Shown here: positions 33,837 through 42,820 of the stretch, in pieces | Layout of the letters: each line of letters starts with the position of its first letter | Numbering within the stretch: the first letter of the stretch is position 1 | DNA from: Pleionea sp052032335 | Lineage (GTDB): Bacteria > Pseudomonadota > Gammaproteobacteria > Enterobacterales > Kangiellaceae | Direction: 5' to 3' | Length of the DNA stretch: 64,000 nucleotides | Assembly (NCBI GenBank): GCA_052032335.1 | Contig: JBPEWV010000161.1 | Span: forward strand, 17,009-81,008 | The notes under the pieces: model-generated | Databases searched by the model: none | Told to the model about the DNA's origin: nothing | Seen by the model: the letters and a program-made list of their open reading frames with translations, nothing else | Position numbers and translations under genes: made by a program

Positions 33837-35770
33837 TGACGACGCTCCAACATACGGTTGATCGCCTCATCTTGTATTTTTGCTATGGACAGTTCAGTTT
33901 GTGCCAACAAAAAGTCAAGCTCCTGCTTTCTTTTGTCTAACTTCTGCAATAAAACTTGTTCCATCGACTGGCGTGAGGATTCTACCTGAACTTCAATCGA
34001 CAATAGGAGATTGGTCATTTGATCTTTTAGCCGAATAATACGTCCATCGTAATTCAAAAAACGCGAACTCGCTTTTTGTCCCGAAGATTGAATTGAGCGG
34101 CTTTGCTGCTGCAACTGTGACAATGCCTCCTTGGCACCTTTAATTTCCGATTTAAGACGGTGCATTTTCGGACCGTAACGTTCGGCAATTTGCCACATTA
34201 ACGCACCATAGGCACGTCGCCATTGCTCTCGTTGATCGTCCATGTCAAACTGCCCTTCGGGTAAGGCATCCATCTTTTCTTTTACCCGCATCAAATCGTG
34301 ATAAATGTCGAGTTCTTCCTGATTCGCCAACAACCATAAATTATCACTCTCAATTTGCTGATTCGCGATGGCTTCAAGCTGCTGGTAAGTTCCAATAAAA
34401 TCCTGATTCAACATCTGGCTTGCTTGCTCATCAATTCGTGGTTTCAAAGTGTCGTAACGCAATTGATGATTGGCCAGCATCTGTTCAAAAACCGGAAGTT
34501 GACGTTGCCACCGCTGAAGAACTTTCTTCAGGTGAGACATTTCTTGGAATCGTTGGAAATATTGGCTGAATTCATTACTCGAAACAACTTCTTGCAAGTA
34601 ATACTCAATCGCATGTCCGGTTACAGGCACGTCACCCTGCGCCCACTTTTCGAACACCTTATCGCCAAAAATACCTCGACTGTCGAGCCAGCGTTGAAAC
34701 AACGCCTGTTTCAAATCGGCTTTAGCATTCTCAATTAAAGTCAGCTGTTCACCAAAGGACGCTGCAGCGGTTACGAAAGCTTCCAACGCTTCTCTTTTCG
34801 CACCATTTTTATAATAGGCAAACGCCAGCGCCATGGTGGCTTCCTGAACCGCAGGGTCGCGAGGATCCCTACCTATCAGTTCTTGCCAATGAGTGATCGC
34901 TTTTGCCAACTCACCCGATTCATAATACGACCACCCCAAAGCTAAAATTGCCCGATTACTGTAGGTTCCTTTCAACCGCACGTTCAGTAAGTATTCACGG
35001 GCTTTTTCAGACTGTTTATTTTCAAGAAAATAATAGCCCATGGCCAAATTTGCACGGTCAAACAAGGTTCGTTCGACGTCGTTAGAATCACGCGTTGGAT
35101 AAAGATTATCAAACAGTTCATTGGCCTCATCGAGCTGACCACTCTGTAATAAAAACACCGCCAAGTTAAATTGCGCAAACTTGCCTTGCTGAGAATCTTC
35201 TGAAATTTGCTGCAACAATATTCTGGCCTGCTCCAAATCACCCTGCTGAAATGCAATTTGAGAACGAATCAACAATGCATCGTTGACCAGTTCGGGAGGT
35301 AGGTAGTCAAAGGTTCTACTTAAATGCTGCTCAGCCTGGTTAAGCTTACCGTTTAAATAATGTGTTTTAGCCAAGTAAAATCGAACCTGAGCCAACTTTT
35401 CATTTTGAGAGTCTTCATCGAGCAAATTAACAAATATCGCCTCTGCTGACTCCAACATGCCATAACTGAGGTACATCACCCCACGTAATAATTCCAGATG
35501 TTGTTTGTGCTCCAGCACTTCATTACGATGTTCTGCGACATCCAGTCGAGTTAATGCCGAGAAATAGTTACGCTGATAGTAATCGAATAAAATCTCACCA
35601 AAAGCCAGTTCTTTCAGTTTGATCTTTGCATTGGATTCCAGGGATAAAATTGCCGGCGTTCGCTCGGTTTCTGCCAGCACCAAACCGACGGAACAAAGGT
35701 ACATCAGGCTGGCCAAAATACTGATTCGCTTGCGCAATTGAAAATGTCGCATTACTGCTACCACGGTCAT
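33833..35770 (-). CDS. Large periplasmic TPR/coiled-coil protein
   Basis: 645 residues from ATG 35770; ATG 35752 (MRHFQLRKR) is an equally good start with a more usual signal peptide ending near GLVLA. TPR-like helices fill about 45-340 (YFSALTRLDVAEHR, FYLAKTHYLNGKLNQAEQHL, QLDEANELFDNLYP, ELAKAITHWQELIGRDP). The C-terminal 300 residues are helical and probably coiled-coil (EALSQLQQQSRSIQ, KRKQELDFLLAQTELSIAKIQ). It overlaps the 948-aa gene by 4 nt. No catalytic motif. Likely a structural periplasmic partner of the ExbB/ExbD motor encoded downstream. Confidence 0.82.
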   Translation of the reverse strand: MTVVAVMRHFQLRKRISILASLMYLCSVGLVLAETERTPAILSLESNAKIKLKELAFGEILFDYYQRNYFSALTRLDVAEHRNEVLEHKQHLELLRGVMYLSYGMLESAEAIFVNLLDEDSQNEKLAQVRFYLAKTHYLNGKLNQAEQHLSRTFDYLPPELVNDALLIRSQIAFQQGDLEQARILLQQISEDSQQGKFAQFNLAVFLLQSGQLDEANELFDNLYPTRDSNDVERTLFDRANLAMGYYFLENKQSEKAREYLLNVRLKGTYSNRAILALGWSYYESGELAKAITHWQELIGRDPRDPAVQEATMALAFAYYKNGAKREALEAFVTAAASFGEQLTLIENAKADLKQALFQRWLDSRGIFGDKVFEKWAQGDVPVTGHAIEYYLQEVVSSNEFSQYFQRFQEMSHLKKVLQRWQRQLPVFEQMLANHQLRYDTLKPRIDEQASQMLNQDFIGTYQQLEAIANQQIESDNLWLLANQEELDIYHDLMRVKEKMDALPEGQFDMDDQREQWRRAYGALMWQIAERYGPKMHRLKSEIKGAKEALSQLQQQSRSIQSSGQKASSRFLNYDGRIIRLKDQMTNLLLSIEVQVESSRQSMEQVLLQKLDKRKQELDFLLAQTELSIAKIQDEAINRMLERRQ

Positions 35771-35779
35771 TGTGCTAGA

Positions 35780-36304
35780 TTAATTCCACTGCTTAACAGA
35801 TAGCACCGGCTGTTGCTTTGACGCATCGTCTCTAATTTGAACTTCAATCAGTTTGGCATCGGTATCTTTTTCAAAGGTGTCACTGACGGCAAGCTTGTAC
35901 TCGCGGTTTTCCGGACCGTACCCCATCACGATGGCCACCACCTCATGCTCACCGGTGGTGAAATTGTCGACATGCAACCGTTGCACTGCACCGCGTTTTA
36001 GCGCGTCCATTTCACGGTCAGTGTACAAATATTGAGTCACCCACTCACCATCAACTTTGAGTTTAATGCTGTCGAGCTTGAAGAAATACCCCACATCCAC
36101 TGATACAAAAAACGCAACTTGGGTCGAAGCCGGAAACAACAGATCTTCTTCCAAAATGAACAATTCACGATTGATCGAAAGAACCTGCTTTTTCAATTCT
36201 TCAAGGGAATCGGCGACCGGCTTATCTTGCTCTGCAGCAAAAACCGAGGCAGCACAAAAATTAACCACCAAGATAAACAACAATAAACAACGCAATAAGC
36301 GCAT
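35780..36304 (-). CDS. Exported protein of unknown function, first gene of the motor operon
   Basis: 174 residues from ATG 36304 (AGGTGG 8 nt upstream); GTG 36316 is possible but lacks a ribosome site. Signal peptide LLRCLLLFILVVNFCAASVFA. A short helical region (SLEELKKQVLSINRELFILEEDLL) precedes a beta-sandwich-like domain (VAFFVSVDVGYFFKLDSIKLKV, GEHEVVAIVMGYG). No family recognised with certainty. It opens a leftward operon of at least nine genes reaching 27204, with mostly overlapping stops and starts. Confidence 0.78.
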   Translation of the reverse strand: MRLLRCLLLFILVVNFCAASVFAAEQDKPVADSLEELKKQVLSINRELFILEEDLLFPASTQVAFFVSVDVGYFFKLDSIKLKVDGEWVTQYLYTDREMDALKRGAVQRLHVDNFTTGEHEVVAIVMGYGPENREYKLAVSDTFEKDTDAKLIEVQIRDDASKQQPVLSVKQWN

Positions 36305-36365
36305 GCTAAATTCCACCTGTGAACTGTGACTGACTTTTTATAATTGATAGCGCATTATGCGTAAA

Positions 36366-36384
36366 AAATCCTAGTTAAAACTAG
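36366..36384 (-). terminator. Weak terminator after the thioredoxin-like gene
   Basis: CTAGTT-AA-AACTAG (36371-36384) forms a small AT-rich hairpin. On the minus strand it is followed by GATTTTTT. Stability is low, but the place (24 nt after the stop) suits termination before the TPR/ExbB operon. Confidence 0.35.
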
Positions 36385-36407
36385 CACTTGCGCACAAAAT
36401 CATAAAA

Positions 36408-36908
36408 TTAAAGAGTCTGTTTCAATTTATTTATCGCTGAGACTACCGAATCCAAGTTCTGTTTACCATAGATAGGGCCCAACAGCTCGCCATCCGGTGA
36501 GATTATAATCATAGCAGGCAATTTATTCGGTCGCTTAAAAGGTACCACCGGCTGAGGATTTGTCGCGACCATTGGGTACTCGATGGAATACTTGCCTTTT
36601 GCTGCGATAAGTTGCTCATTCGCCACAGGTTCATAGCTGAAAGCCAGCAATGCCAAATTATGAGTGTCTTTTTTGTGGTGTAACTCGTTTAACTCCGGAA
36701 CTTCTTCAAGACAAGGCTTACACCACTCTGCCCAAAAGTTTACCAGCAGCCATTGACCTCGATAATCGGAAATCGACTTGACTTCGCCATCGAGAAGCTG
36801 AAACTCAGAATCATCAGTCAAATTAGAACACGACGTCAGGTAAAAAAAACTGATTAGAATCAGTGACAAGCGAAAACCTGAGCTATTATTACAAGTGGAA
36901 ACAAACAA
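36408..36908 (-). CDS. TlpA-like thioredoxin-fold lipoprotein
   Basis: 166 residues from a TTG start; a second TTG at 36869 with CAGG upstream is equally possible. A lipoprotein-like signal (LSLILISFFYLTSC) precedes a TlpA/ResA-type domain: GQWLLVNFWAEWCKPCLEEVPELNEL with the CxxC redox pair, and the family's cis-Pro region near KLPAMIIISPDGE. It probably reduces or isomerises disulfides of exported proteins at the membrane. It lies upstream of the motor operon on the same strand but is separated from it by a weak hairpin. Confidence 0.82.
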   Translation of the reverse strand: MFVSTCNNSSGFRLSLILISFFYLTSCSNLTDDSEFQLLDGEVKSISDYRGQWLLVNFWAEWCKPCLEEVPELNELHHKKDTHNLALLAFSYEPVANEQLIAAKGKYSIEYPMVATNPQPVVPFKRPNKLPAMIIISPDGELLGPIYGKQNLDSVVSAINKLKQTL

Positions 36909-37088
36909 AGTTTGACGGCCTCTTAGGTTTAATGGTACTTACTATCTCCATGTGAGTTTAAGAACATAGACTGCCCGACTAATATTTAAACGCTAAGTCG
37001 CAACTGTTATGGTGGTATTGTTGGCTCTTAAACACTTCGGACAAACTATGCATTTAATTAACGACGAATACAAGATAAGTGGACTCGA

Positions 37089-38831
37089 ATGGAATCACCA
37101 AGACTAACCTATCCAACACAACAACAGGGACAGCACTTACTGGTAGAAACTGAAACTGCCGAGCTGAAAAACTGGCTTAAATCGCTGCCTTATGGCGACA
37201 TGGGCCGAGCCGTTCCAGAAGTTTGTCGTGCCATTGCCAGTTTAAATCGGACCCAAATCAGTCAAGGCCAACGTAAAGAGTTGGTCGCTTTGTTCGACAA
37301 AACTTATTCACAAATATTCGAAGCTTACCGCCCCAACGCACCGCATATTGTAAGCGCCGAAATTCGGCGGAAAGAACACAATCAACTCCACCAACTCACT
37401 CGCGAGATGGCTTTTGCGCACAAAATAGTCACCGATGGCGAGGTCAAAAAGCGAAAGCTTTTTGGTAAAAACAAAGATCTGATCCGCTCCATCAATTTAT
37501 CATTACATTATCTGGGCATTCTGTTGATGGAGCATTACGAGTCTTACAGCCCAATTCCGGTTTACCTATGGCGCGAATGCAATGGGTTGTATGCCTATGC
37601 TCAGAAGAAACAAATCGAAGACGTCAAAGTGTTTGAGGACGGTTACTTTCAATGTTTACCTACTATCGAACAGACCTTTGCACGGACCTGTCTGATGTCT
37701 TTATCCGACCCCTACCATTTGTCACAGGGGGAACATTGGCAATTGTACAAATACCTCGAACGCTGGTCCTATCTGTGCGAATTTTCAGAGGATCAGGACG
37801 ACTTTTCCGAAAGCCAGTGCTTCGTGGTGTTGCAGAACAGTCAATTAAAACCCGAATACAGTGCGCAATACGATGGCGATCCTATGGATGATGATGCCTG
37901 CTTCATGTTAACAGTCGAAGTTATTCGACAGTTAAGGTATCACCTGGACGAACTGTCTCAAAGTGATGATATTCCTGAAGGGTTTTATAAAAGCATTCGC
38001 CCGGCATCGGCGCGTTCGTTGCTTGAACATATGGCCGCACATTGGAACGCAAAGGTCGAACGCAAAGGTCGCCGCTACCCGGTTATCACGCGCCTGGACA
38101 TCATTTGGGGCGTTCACCCGATTCATACGTTACTGCAGAAACACCGAGTATCGCCCGATTCGACCCACTGGGACGCTTCGACCATCAGTTCCTTCCTCGA
38201 ACAGGAACACAGTGTTCCCCTAAAATGGGATGCGTCGAATGTCAGTGACGGTGGTATAGGAATTTCAACCCACAAAAACATTGCTCATCAATTACGAGTC
38301 GGCGAGCTGGTCATCATACGAGAGTACATCGATAAAAAACCTTCGTTCCGGTGGCGACCGGCAATTTGTCGCTGGTTGTTTGGTGATGAGAACCAGGGAA
38401 CCAATGCCGGTCTGGAGTTCATTGACGGAACCCTTGAACCCTGTCGCATGAATAACAAACTGGCGAAATCGAAACATTCCGCCGGACAGGTTGCGCTTTT
38501 ATTTCGCCCTCACGGCGCAACACTGGACGATCCAACCTCTATCGTAGCGACACGTGGTACCTACAAAGATGGTCGCGACTTTATTCTGAGGTTAAAAAAT
38601 AAAATTGAGAACATTAAAACCCGCAAACGCACCATTGTGACGCCTTGCATCGAATTGTTTCAATATCAGACCTTTGAAGTGGTCGAAGTGGAAGAAGAAT
38701 CAGAAGAGGACAAACTGGACGAAGGCGTCATTCCCTGGACCAGCATTCCCAATTACGAAGATTCCGAAAACGACAAAGAGAATCCAAACGAAATTAATCT
38801 CGATTCGATTCGGCTACCAGGGGATCACTGA
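37089..38831 (+). CDS. Large PilZ-like domain protein
   Basis: 580 residues, no signal peptide or membrane segment. The N-terminal two thirds is helical and not recognised (LKSLPYGDMGRAVPEVCRAIASLN, ILLMEHYESYSPIPVYLWRECN). The C-terminal part looks like a PilZ domain, because NVSDGG (384-389) fits the NxSxxG c-di-GMP motif and is followed by strands (LRVGELVIIRE, GTNAGLEFIDG). RKGRR at 325-329 could be the RxxxR partner motif, though it is farther away than usual. Its C-terminal codons overlap the convergent yihY gene by 38 nt. Likely a cytosolic c-di-GMP effector; binding unproven. Two c-di-GMP enzymes are encoded in the window. Confidence 0.65.
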   Translation: MESPRLTYPTQQQGQHLLVETETAELKNWLKSLPYGDMGRAVPEVCRAIASLNRTQISQGQRKELVALFDKTYSQIFEAYRPNAPHIVSAEIRRKEHNQLHQLTREMAFAHKIVTDGEVKKRKLFGKNKDLIRSINLSLHYLGILLMEHYESYSPIPVYLWRECNGLYAYAQKKQIEDVKVFEDGYFQCLPTIEQTFARTCLMSLSDPYHLSQGEHWQLYKYLERWSYLCEFSEDQDDFSESQCFVVLQNSQLKPEYSAQYDGDPMDDDACFMLTVEVIRQLRYHLDELSQSDDIPEGFYKSIRPASARSLLEHMAAHWNAKVERKGRRYPVITRLDIIWGVHPIHTLLQKHRVSPDSTHWDASTISSFLEQEHSVPLKWDASNVSDGGIGISTHKNIAHQLRVGELVIIREYIDKKPSFRWRPAICRWLFGDENQGTNAGLEFIDGTLEPCRMNNKLAKSKHSAGQVALLFRPHGATLDDPTSIVATRGTYKDGRDFILRLKNKIENIKTRKRTIVTPCIELFQYQTFEVVEVEEESEEDKLDEGVIPWTSIPNYEDSENDKENPNEINLDSIRLPGDH

Positions 38832-40002
38832 GCTTATTCATCAGCGCAGAGCGACCTTGTGAAATGAGCTCTGCCAACTCTTTATCCACTTCAGATAACA
38901 ACTGGATTGTATTTTCATCGGGCAACTCCTGAATGCCCGCTTCAATTATTTCCGAAAGCTGGTAACTCTGCGAATCACCCGCCAAGGTATATCCGCCGCC
39001 ATCCAGTTCACTGATCAATTTTGCATGACTCAACTTCTCAACCACGTACATCAGGGTATCGATTTGAACATTATCTAACTCTCTTTGTATGCGTTTGAAA
39101 TCGACCAGTTCACGCTGCGCCTGAGAATTTACCAGCAGCTTTAACACTCGAGCGGCAACGATAAACGGATGACTGCTGGCTTTTTTCTCCTTCAACTGAA
39201 ACACATCGAGCGCATGGCAAATTTCTGCGCCAATTAACAGAATCATCCAGGATGCCTGCATCCAGATAATAAACAGAGGCACCGACGCCAATGCGCCATA
39301 AATTAACTGGTAGGTTGAAAACTTTTTAACAAATAATCCAAAGCCCCACTTCACCAGCTCAAAAGCAATGGCGGTAAAAATAGCCGCAATGGCTGCGTGT
39401 TTAATTTTTACCCGTCGATTAGGAACCGCAATGAACATAACCGTAAAGGCCGTAAACGCCATAACTAACGGAATTAATCGAGATAATAGACTGTTCTTAT
39501 CTTGAACCACATCCGACACCAAAGGCAGCGATGCAAAGTATGAACTGACCGCAAGGCTCAAAGCCAATAACAAGGGGCCCATGGTCAACACCGCCCAGTA
39601 AACCAGAAAAACCCGAACCGGAGAGCTTTTCTTTTTAACTTGCCAGATACGATTGAATGACGAATCAATGGTGTGCATGAGCATCATCGATGTGACCAAC
39701 AAAAATATCGCACCAACAGTGGTTAAACCCTGAGTATTTTTTATCGAGCTATTAATAAAGGTTTGAACAGTCTGCGATGATTCGGGCATCAAGTTACTGA
39801 ATATTAATTGTTGAACATCGGCTTCCATTTCCTGAAACTGTGGAAATAACGACAGCAACGCTAATACCACGGTTAAAAACGGAATCATTGACAACAAACT
39901 GGTGACCGTTAATTCAGCCGCAATTGTCCGACAATGATCTTTTTCAAATCGGTCAAAGGTAAAGGCGACAAATTGTTTCAACCAAACGAGCTTTTCTTCC
40001 AT
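38794..40002 (-). CDS. YihY family inner membrane protein
   Basis: 402 residues. The N-terminal 280 residues form the YihY/RNase BN-homolog membrane domain with about six helices: AAELTVTSLLSMIPFLTVVLAL, FNRIWQVKKK, FELVKWGFGLFVKKFSTYQLIYGALASVPLFIIWMQASW. A cytosolic C-terminal extension of about 120 residues (SHPFIVAARVLKLLV, helix-turn-helix-like) is present in some members. The old RNase BN label is not correct for this family; function unknown, perhaps transport or cell envelope. The 3' end overlaps the PilZ-like gene on the other strand by 38 nt. Confidence 0.88.
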   Translation of the reverse strand: MEEKLVWLKQFVAFTFDRFEKDHCRTIAAELTVTSLLSMIPFLTVVLALLSLFPQFQEMEADVQQLIFSNLMPESSQTVQTFINSSIKNTQGLTTVGAIFLLVTSMMLMHTIDSSFNRIWQVKKKSSPVRVFLVYWAVLTMGPLLLALSLAVSSYFASLPLVSDVVQDKNSLLSRLIPLVMAFTAFTVMFIAVPNRRVKIKHAAIAAIFTAIAFELVKWGFGLFVKKFSTYQLIYGALASVPLFIIWMQASWMILLIGAEICHALDVFQLKEKKASSHPFIVAARVLKLLVNSQAQRELVDFKRIQRELDNVQIDTLMYVVEKLSHAKLISELDGGGYTLAGDSQSYQLSEIIEAGIQELPDENTIQLLSEVDKELAELISQGRSALMNKLSDPLVAESNRD

Positions 40003-40061
40003 CCGTAATTCAGCCTACAATAGCCCCTGAAATGAGAATTCAATTAATTAGAGGTTTGACT

Positions 40062-40412
40062 ATGTCAGAGTATACCATTTACCACAACCCGCGCTGTTCA
40101 AAATCTCGCCAAACACTTGAGTTGTTGCGTGAAAACGGGGTTGAACCAAAGGTTGTTGAATACCTGAAAACGCCCCCGAGTCAAAAAGAACTGACCCAGG
40201 TTCTCAAACTGTTAAACAAGCAGCCACAAGAGCTGATGCGTAAAAAAGAAGCTGAGTACAAAGACGCTGGCCTCAATGATGATACATTATCGGTCAAAGA
40301 ACAAATCAAACGCATGGTCGAAAATCCTAAAGTTATCGAAAGACCGGTTGTTTTTTCTGACACCAAGGCGGCGATTGGTCGACCTCCAGAAAGCGTTTTG
40401 GACATTCTTTAA
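40062..40412 (+). CDS. arsC: ArsC/YfgD family arsenate reductase-like protein
   Basis: 116 residues from ATG 40062 (GAGG 7 nt upstream); the in-frame ATG at 40032 is unlikely. Thioredoxin-like ArsC fold with NPRCSKSRQTLELL (Cys12) and the C-terminal ERPVVFSDTKAAIGRPPESVL pattern. Family members use glutaredoxin to reduce arsenate; many chromosomal copies, such as YfgD, have no shown role in arsenic resistance and no ars genes are nearby. The stop and the wrbA ATG share one base (TAATG), so they are coupled. Confidence 0.88.
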   Translation: MSEYTIYHNPRCSKSRQTLELLRENGVEPKVVEYLKTPPSQKELTQVLKLLNKQPQELMRKKEAEYKDAGLNDDTLSVKEQIKRMVENPKVIERPVVFSDTKAAIGRPPESVLDIL

Positions 40413-41005
40413 TGACCAACATACTGGTACTCTATTACTCTGCGGGTGGTGCAACCAAACAAATGGCCCGTCTGATTGCTCGCGGAGCAGAATCTGCTGG
40501 CGCAACGGTTGCCCTTCGCACGGTTCCCCGTGTTTCGGCGACCACCGAACAGCTCGAAAGTGAACTGGCAGATTCGGGTGATCCTTTTGTGTCGCTCGAC
40601 GATTTATCCAGCTGCGACGCAATATGTCTGGGCAGTCCAACGCGGTTTGGAAATATGGCAACGCCGCTAAAATATTTTTTAGAGCAAACCAGCGAACAGT
40701 GGTTAACGGGCACTTTGTCCGGTAAACCGGCCTGCGTCTTCACCTCAACAAGCAGTCTGCACGGAGGCCAGGAATCGACACTTTTATCGATGATGTTGCC
40801 TTTGCTTCATCATGGTATGTTGATATGCGGACTGCCTTATTCTGAAACCGACTTGTTACACACGCGAACAGGCGGCACGCCATACGGAGTGAGTCACTTC
40901 GCCGGCAACGACAGCAATAATCCGATCAGCGATGAGGAAAAACGATTGTGTAAAGCTCAAGGGCAACGCATCGCCAACTTCGCTCAAAAGCTAAAACAAG
41001 AATAA
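40412..41005 (+). CDS. wrbA: WrbA family NAD(P)H:quinone oxidoreductase
   Basis: 197 residues, flavodoxin-like fold: LVLYYSAGGATKQMARLIARG (FMN phosphate loop), SPTRFGNMATPLKYFLEQT, FTSTSSLHGGQESTLLSMMLPLLHHGMLICG, and a closing GQRIANFAQKL. It reduces quinones by two electrons using FMN. Encoded between arsC and DUF2069, an order found in many gammaproteobacteria; coupled to arsC by a one-base overlap. Confidence 0.92.
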   Translation: MTNILVLYYSAGGATKQMARLIARGAESAGATVALRTVPRVSATTEQLESELADSGDPFVSLDDLSSCDAICLGSPTRFGNMATPLKYFLEQTSEQWLTGTLSGKPACVFTSTSSLHGGQESTLLSMMLPLLHHGMLICGLPYSETDLLHTRTGGTPYGVSHFAGNDSNNPISDEEKRLCKAQGQRIANFAQKLKQE

Positions 41006-41009
41006 CCCT

Positions 41010-41378
41010 ATGACTTTAACGCAACGATTGACCCTTTGGCATCGCTTAACACAAACCAGTTATTTTTTGTTAATCGCCATTCTTGTCTTATGGGCCTATA
41101 TCTACCCATCCGAGACTTTTTCATCTCATTTAGTTGCGCTGGTTTGGGTACTACCACTGCTATTTCCCATGCGAGGTATATTAAAACGACAGTTTTATAC
41201 CTACGCCTGGGCGCAATTTCTGAATATGCTCTACTTTTGTCACGCTACCGTTTATATGATGACCAGTAAAACAGAGTTTATTTTCGCAACAATAGAACTC
41301 CTGCTGGTTCTGCTTTTCTTTAGTGCTTCGATAGTCGCCATTCAAATTAAAAAGAAAATAATCGCACAGGAATCTTAA
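41010..41378 (+). CDS. DUF2069 inner membrane protein
   Basis: 122 residues with four predicted membrane helices: TSYFLLIAILVLWAYIY, SSHLVALVWVLPLLFPMRGI, AQFLNMLYFCHATVYMM and FATIELLLVLLFFSASIVAI. The pattern and size match DUF2069, a family with no known function that regularly follows wrbA. It starts 4 nt after the wrbA stop. Confidence 0.88.
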   Translation: MTLTQRLTLWHRLTQTSYFLLIAILVLWAYIYPSETFSSHLVALVWVLPLLFPMRGILKRQFYTYAWAQFLNMLYFCHATVYMMTSKTEFIFATIELLLVLLFFSASIVAIQIKKKIIAQES

Positions 41379-41478
41379 ATCCGGCTGAATTAAGAGCCGC
41401 CAGCCATGGTGTACGCTTGGGATTCTCGCTCCATGGCCTATACTTAACTCATCGGTGTCGTGTCATGGATATCCACAG

Positions 41479-42819
41479 ATGAGTAGACAGAGCCTGTTTG
41501 CGTGCTGGTTACTCGCATCATTAGCTTTCATCTATGTTGCGAGCGCCGAAAGTATTGCAAGCGCCGAACCACAGGTCTACCGTTTAACGGTCAATGGTGC
41601 CATTGGCCCGGCCACCAGTGACTATATTCAAAAGGGACTGGACACCGCATCGACGTCTGACGCGCAGTTACTGATCATTGAGATGAACACTCCAGGCGGG
41701 CTCGACTCCTCAATGCGTGACATCATTCGAATGATACTCGACTCATCGGTTCCAGTTGCTACCTATGTATCGCCCAAAGGCGCACGCGCTGCCAGTGCTG
41801 GTACATTTATTTTGTACGCCAGCCACATAGCAGCCATGGCTCCAGCCACCAACCTGGGTTCGGCAACACCGGTTTCACTTGGCGGCACCACACCCAATCC
41901 CTCGGGCCAGGATAGTGACGCGTCCAACCAATCGGATGATTTGCGACGTAAAGTTGTTAATGATGCTGTCGGCTACATCAAAGGCTTGGCACAATTACGC
42001 GGGCGTAATGAGGAGTGGGCAGCCAAAGCAGTTGAAGAAGCCGCGAACCTCCCCGCCACGGAAGCGTTAGAAAACAACGTCATCGACTTAATAGCCACAG
42101 ACATTAACGATCTGGTTCGCCAAAGCAACGGCCGGACAGTGGAGGTGAAGGACAAACCGAGAATAATTCAACTCGATGGCAGTAAAATAATTAACCTCGA
42201 ACCCGACTGGAAAAATAAAATTTTATCGGCCATTTCCAGCCCGAATGTCGCTTACGTCCTTTTAATGGTCGGCATCTGGGGCATCATTTTAGAATTCTAC
42301 CAACCGGGTGGCATGGTTGCCGGAATTGTCGGTGCTATTTGTTTATTTGTTGCCGCCTATTCGTTTCAAATGTTACCCATAAACCTGGCCGCGGCAGGCC
42401 TTATCATTCTCGGGATCGGCTTGATAGTCGCCGAAGCTTTCGCACCGAGTTTCGGTGCACTTGGTGTTGGCGGTTTGATCGCCTTAATTGTCGGTTCGTT
42501 CATGCTAATGGAGTCAGACTTACCCCACTTTCAAATTTCGACCTCAATACTCATTGCGTTTAGCGTTATTACAACCGTTATTACCGGGTTAATTATCGTT
42601 ATGGCGTACCGTTCGAACACCCGACCCATTGTCAGTGGCGAACACGAACTGCTTCAATCAATCGCGACCGCGGTCAGTGATTTTGATGGCAAAGGCCGCG
42701 TCTATTTGCGCGGTGAGGTTTGGCAAGCGAAAACCGAACAACCCGTCAGGCAAGGGCAAAAGTTAAAGGTTACTGCAGTCGAAGGACTGATTGTAACTGT
42801 TTCACCGGAGGACACTTAA
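41479..42819 (+). CDS. NfeD family membrane-bound serine protease (ClpP-class)
   Basis: 446 residues from ATG 41479; GTG 41455 would add eight residues before the signal peptide (SLFACWLLASLAFIYVASA). A ClpP/SppA-like protease domain (about 30-220) has NTPGGLDSSMRDIIRMI and GARAASAGTFILYASH, with the nucleophilic Ser in the AASAGT motif. Four or so membrane helices follow (VAYVLLMVGIWGIILEFYQPGG, FQMLPINLAAAGLIILGIGLIVAEAF), then a C-terminal OB-fold NfeD domain (GKGRVYLRGEVWQAKTEQ). The partner slipin gene starts 1 nt after its stop; in other systems the protease cleaves the stomatin C-terminus. Confidence 0.9.
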   Translation: MSRQSLFACWLLASLAFIYVASAESIASAEPQVYRLTVNGAIGPATSDYIQKGLDTASTSDAQLLIIEMNTPGGLDSSMRDIIRMILDSSVPVATYVSPKGARAASAGTFILYASHIAAMAPATNLGSATPVSLGGTTPNPSGQDSDASNQSDDLRRKVVNDAVGYIKGLAQLRGRNEEWAAKAVEEAANLPATEALENNVIDLIATDINDLVRQSNGRTVEVKDKPRIIQLDGSKIINLEPDWKNKILSAISSPNVAYVLLMVGIWGIILEFYQPGGMVAGIVGAICLFVAAYSFQMLPINLAAAGLIILGIGLIVAEAFAPSFGALGVGGLIALIVGSFMLMESDLPHFQISTSILIAFSVITTVITGLIIVMAYRSNTRPIVSGEHELLQSIATAVSDFDGKGRVYLRGEVWQAKTEQPVRQGQKLKVTAVEGLIVTVSPEDT

Positions 42820-42820
42820 A

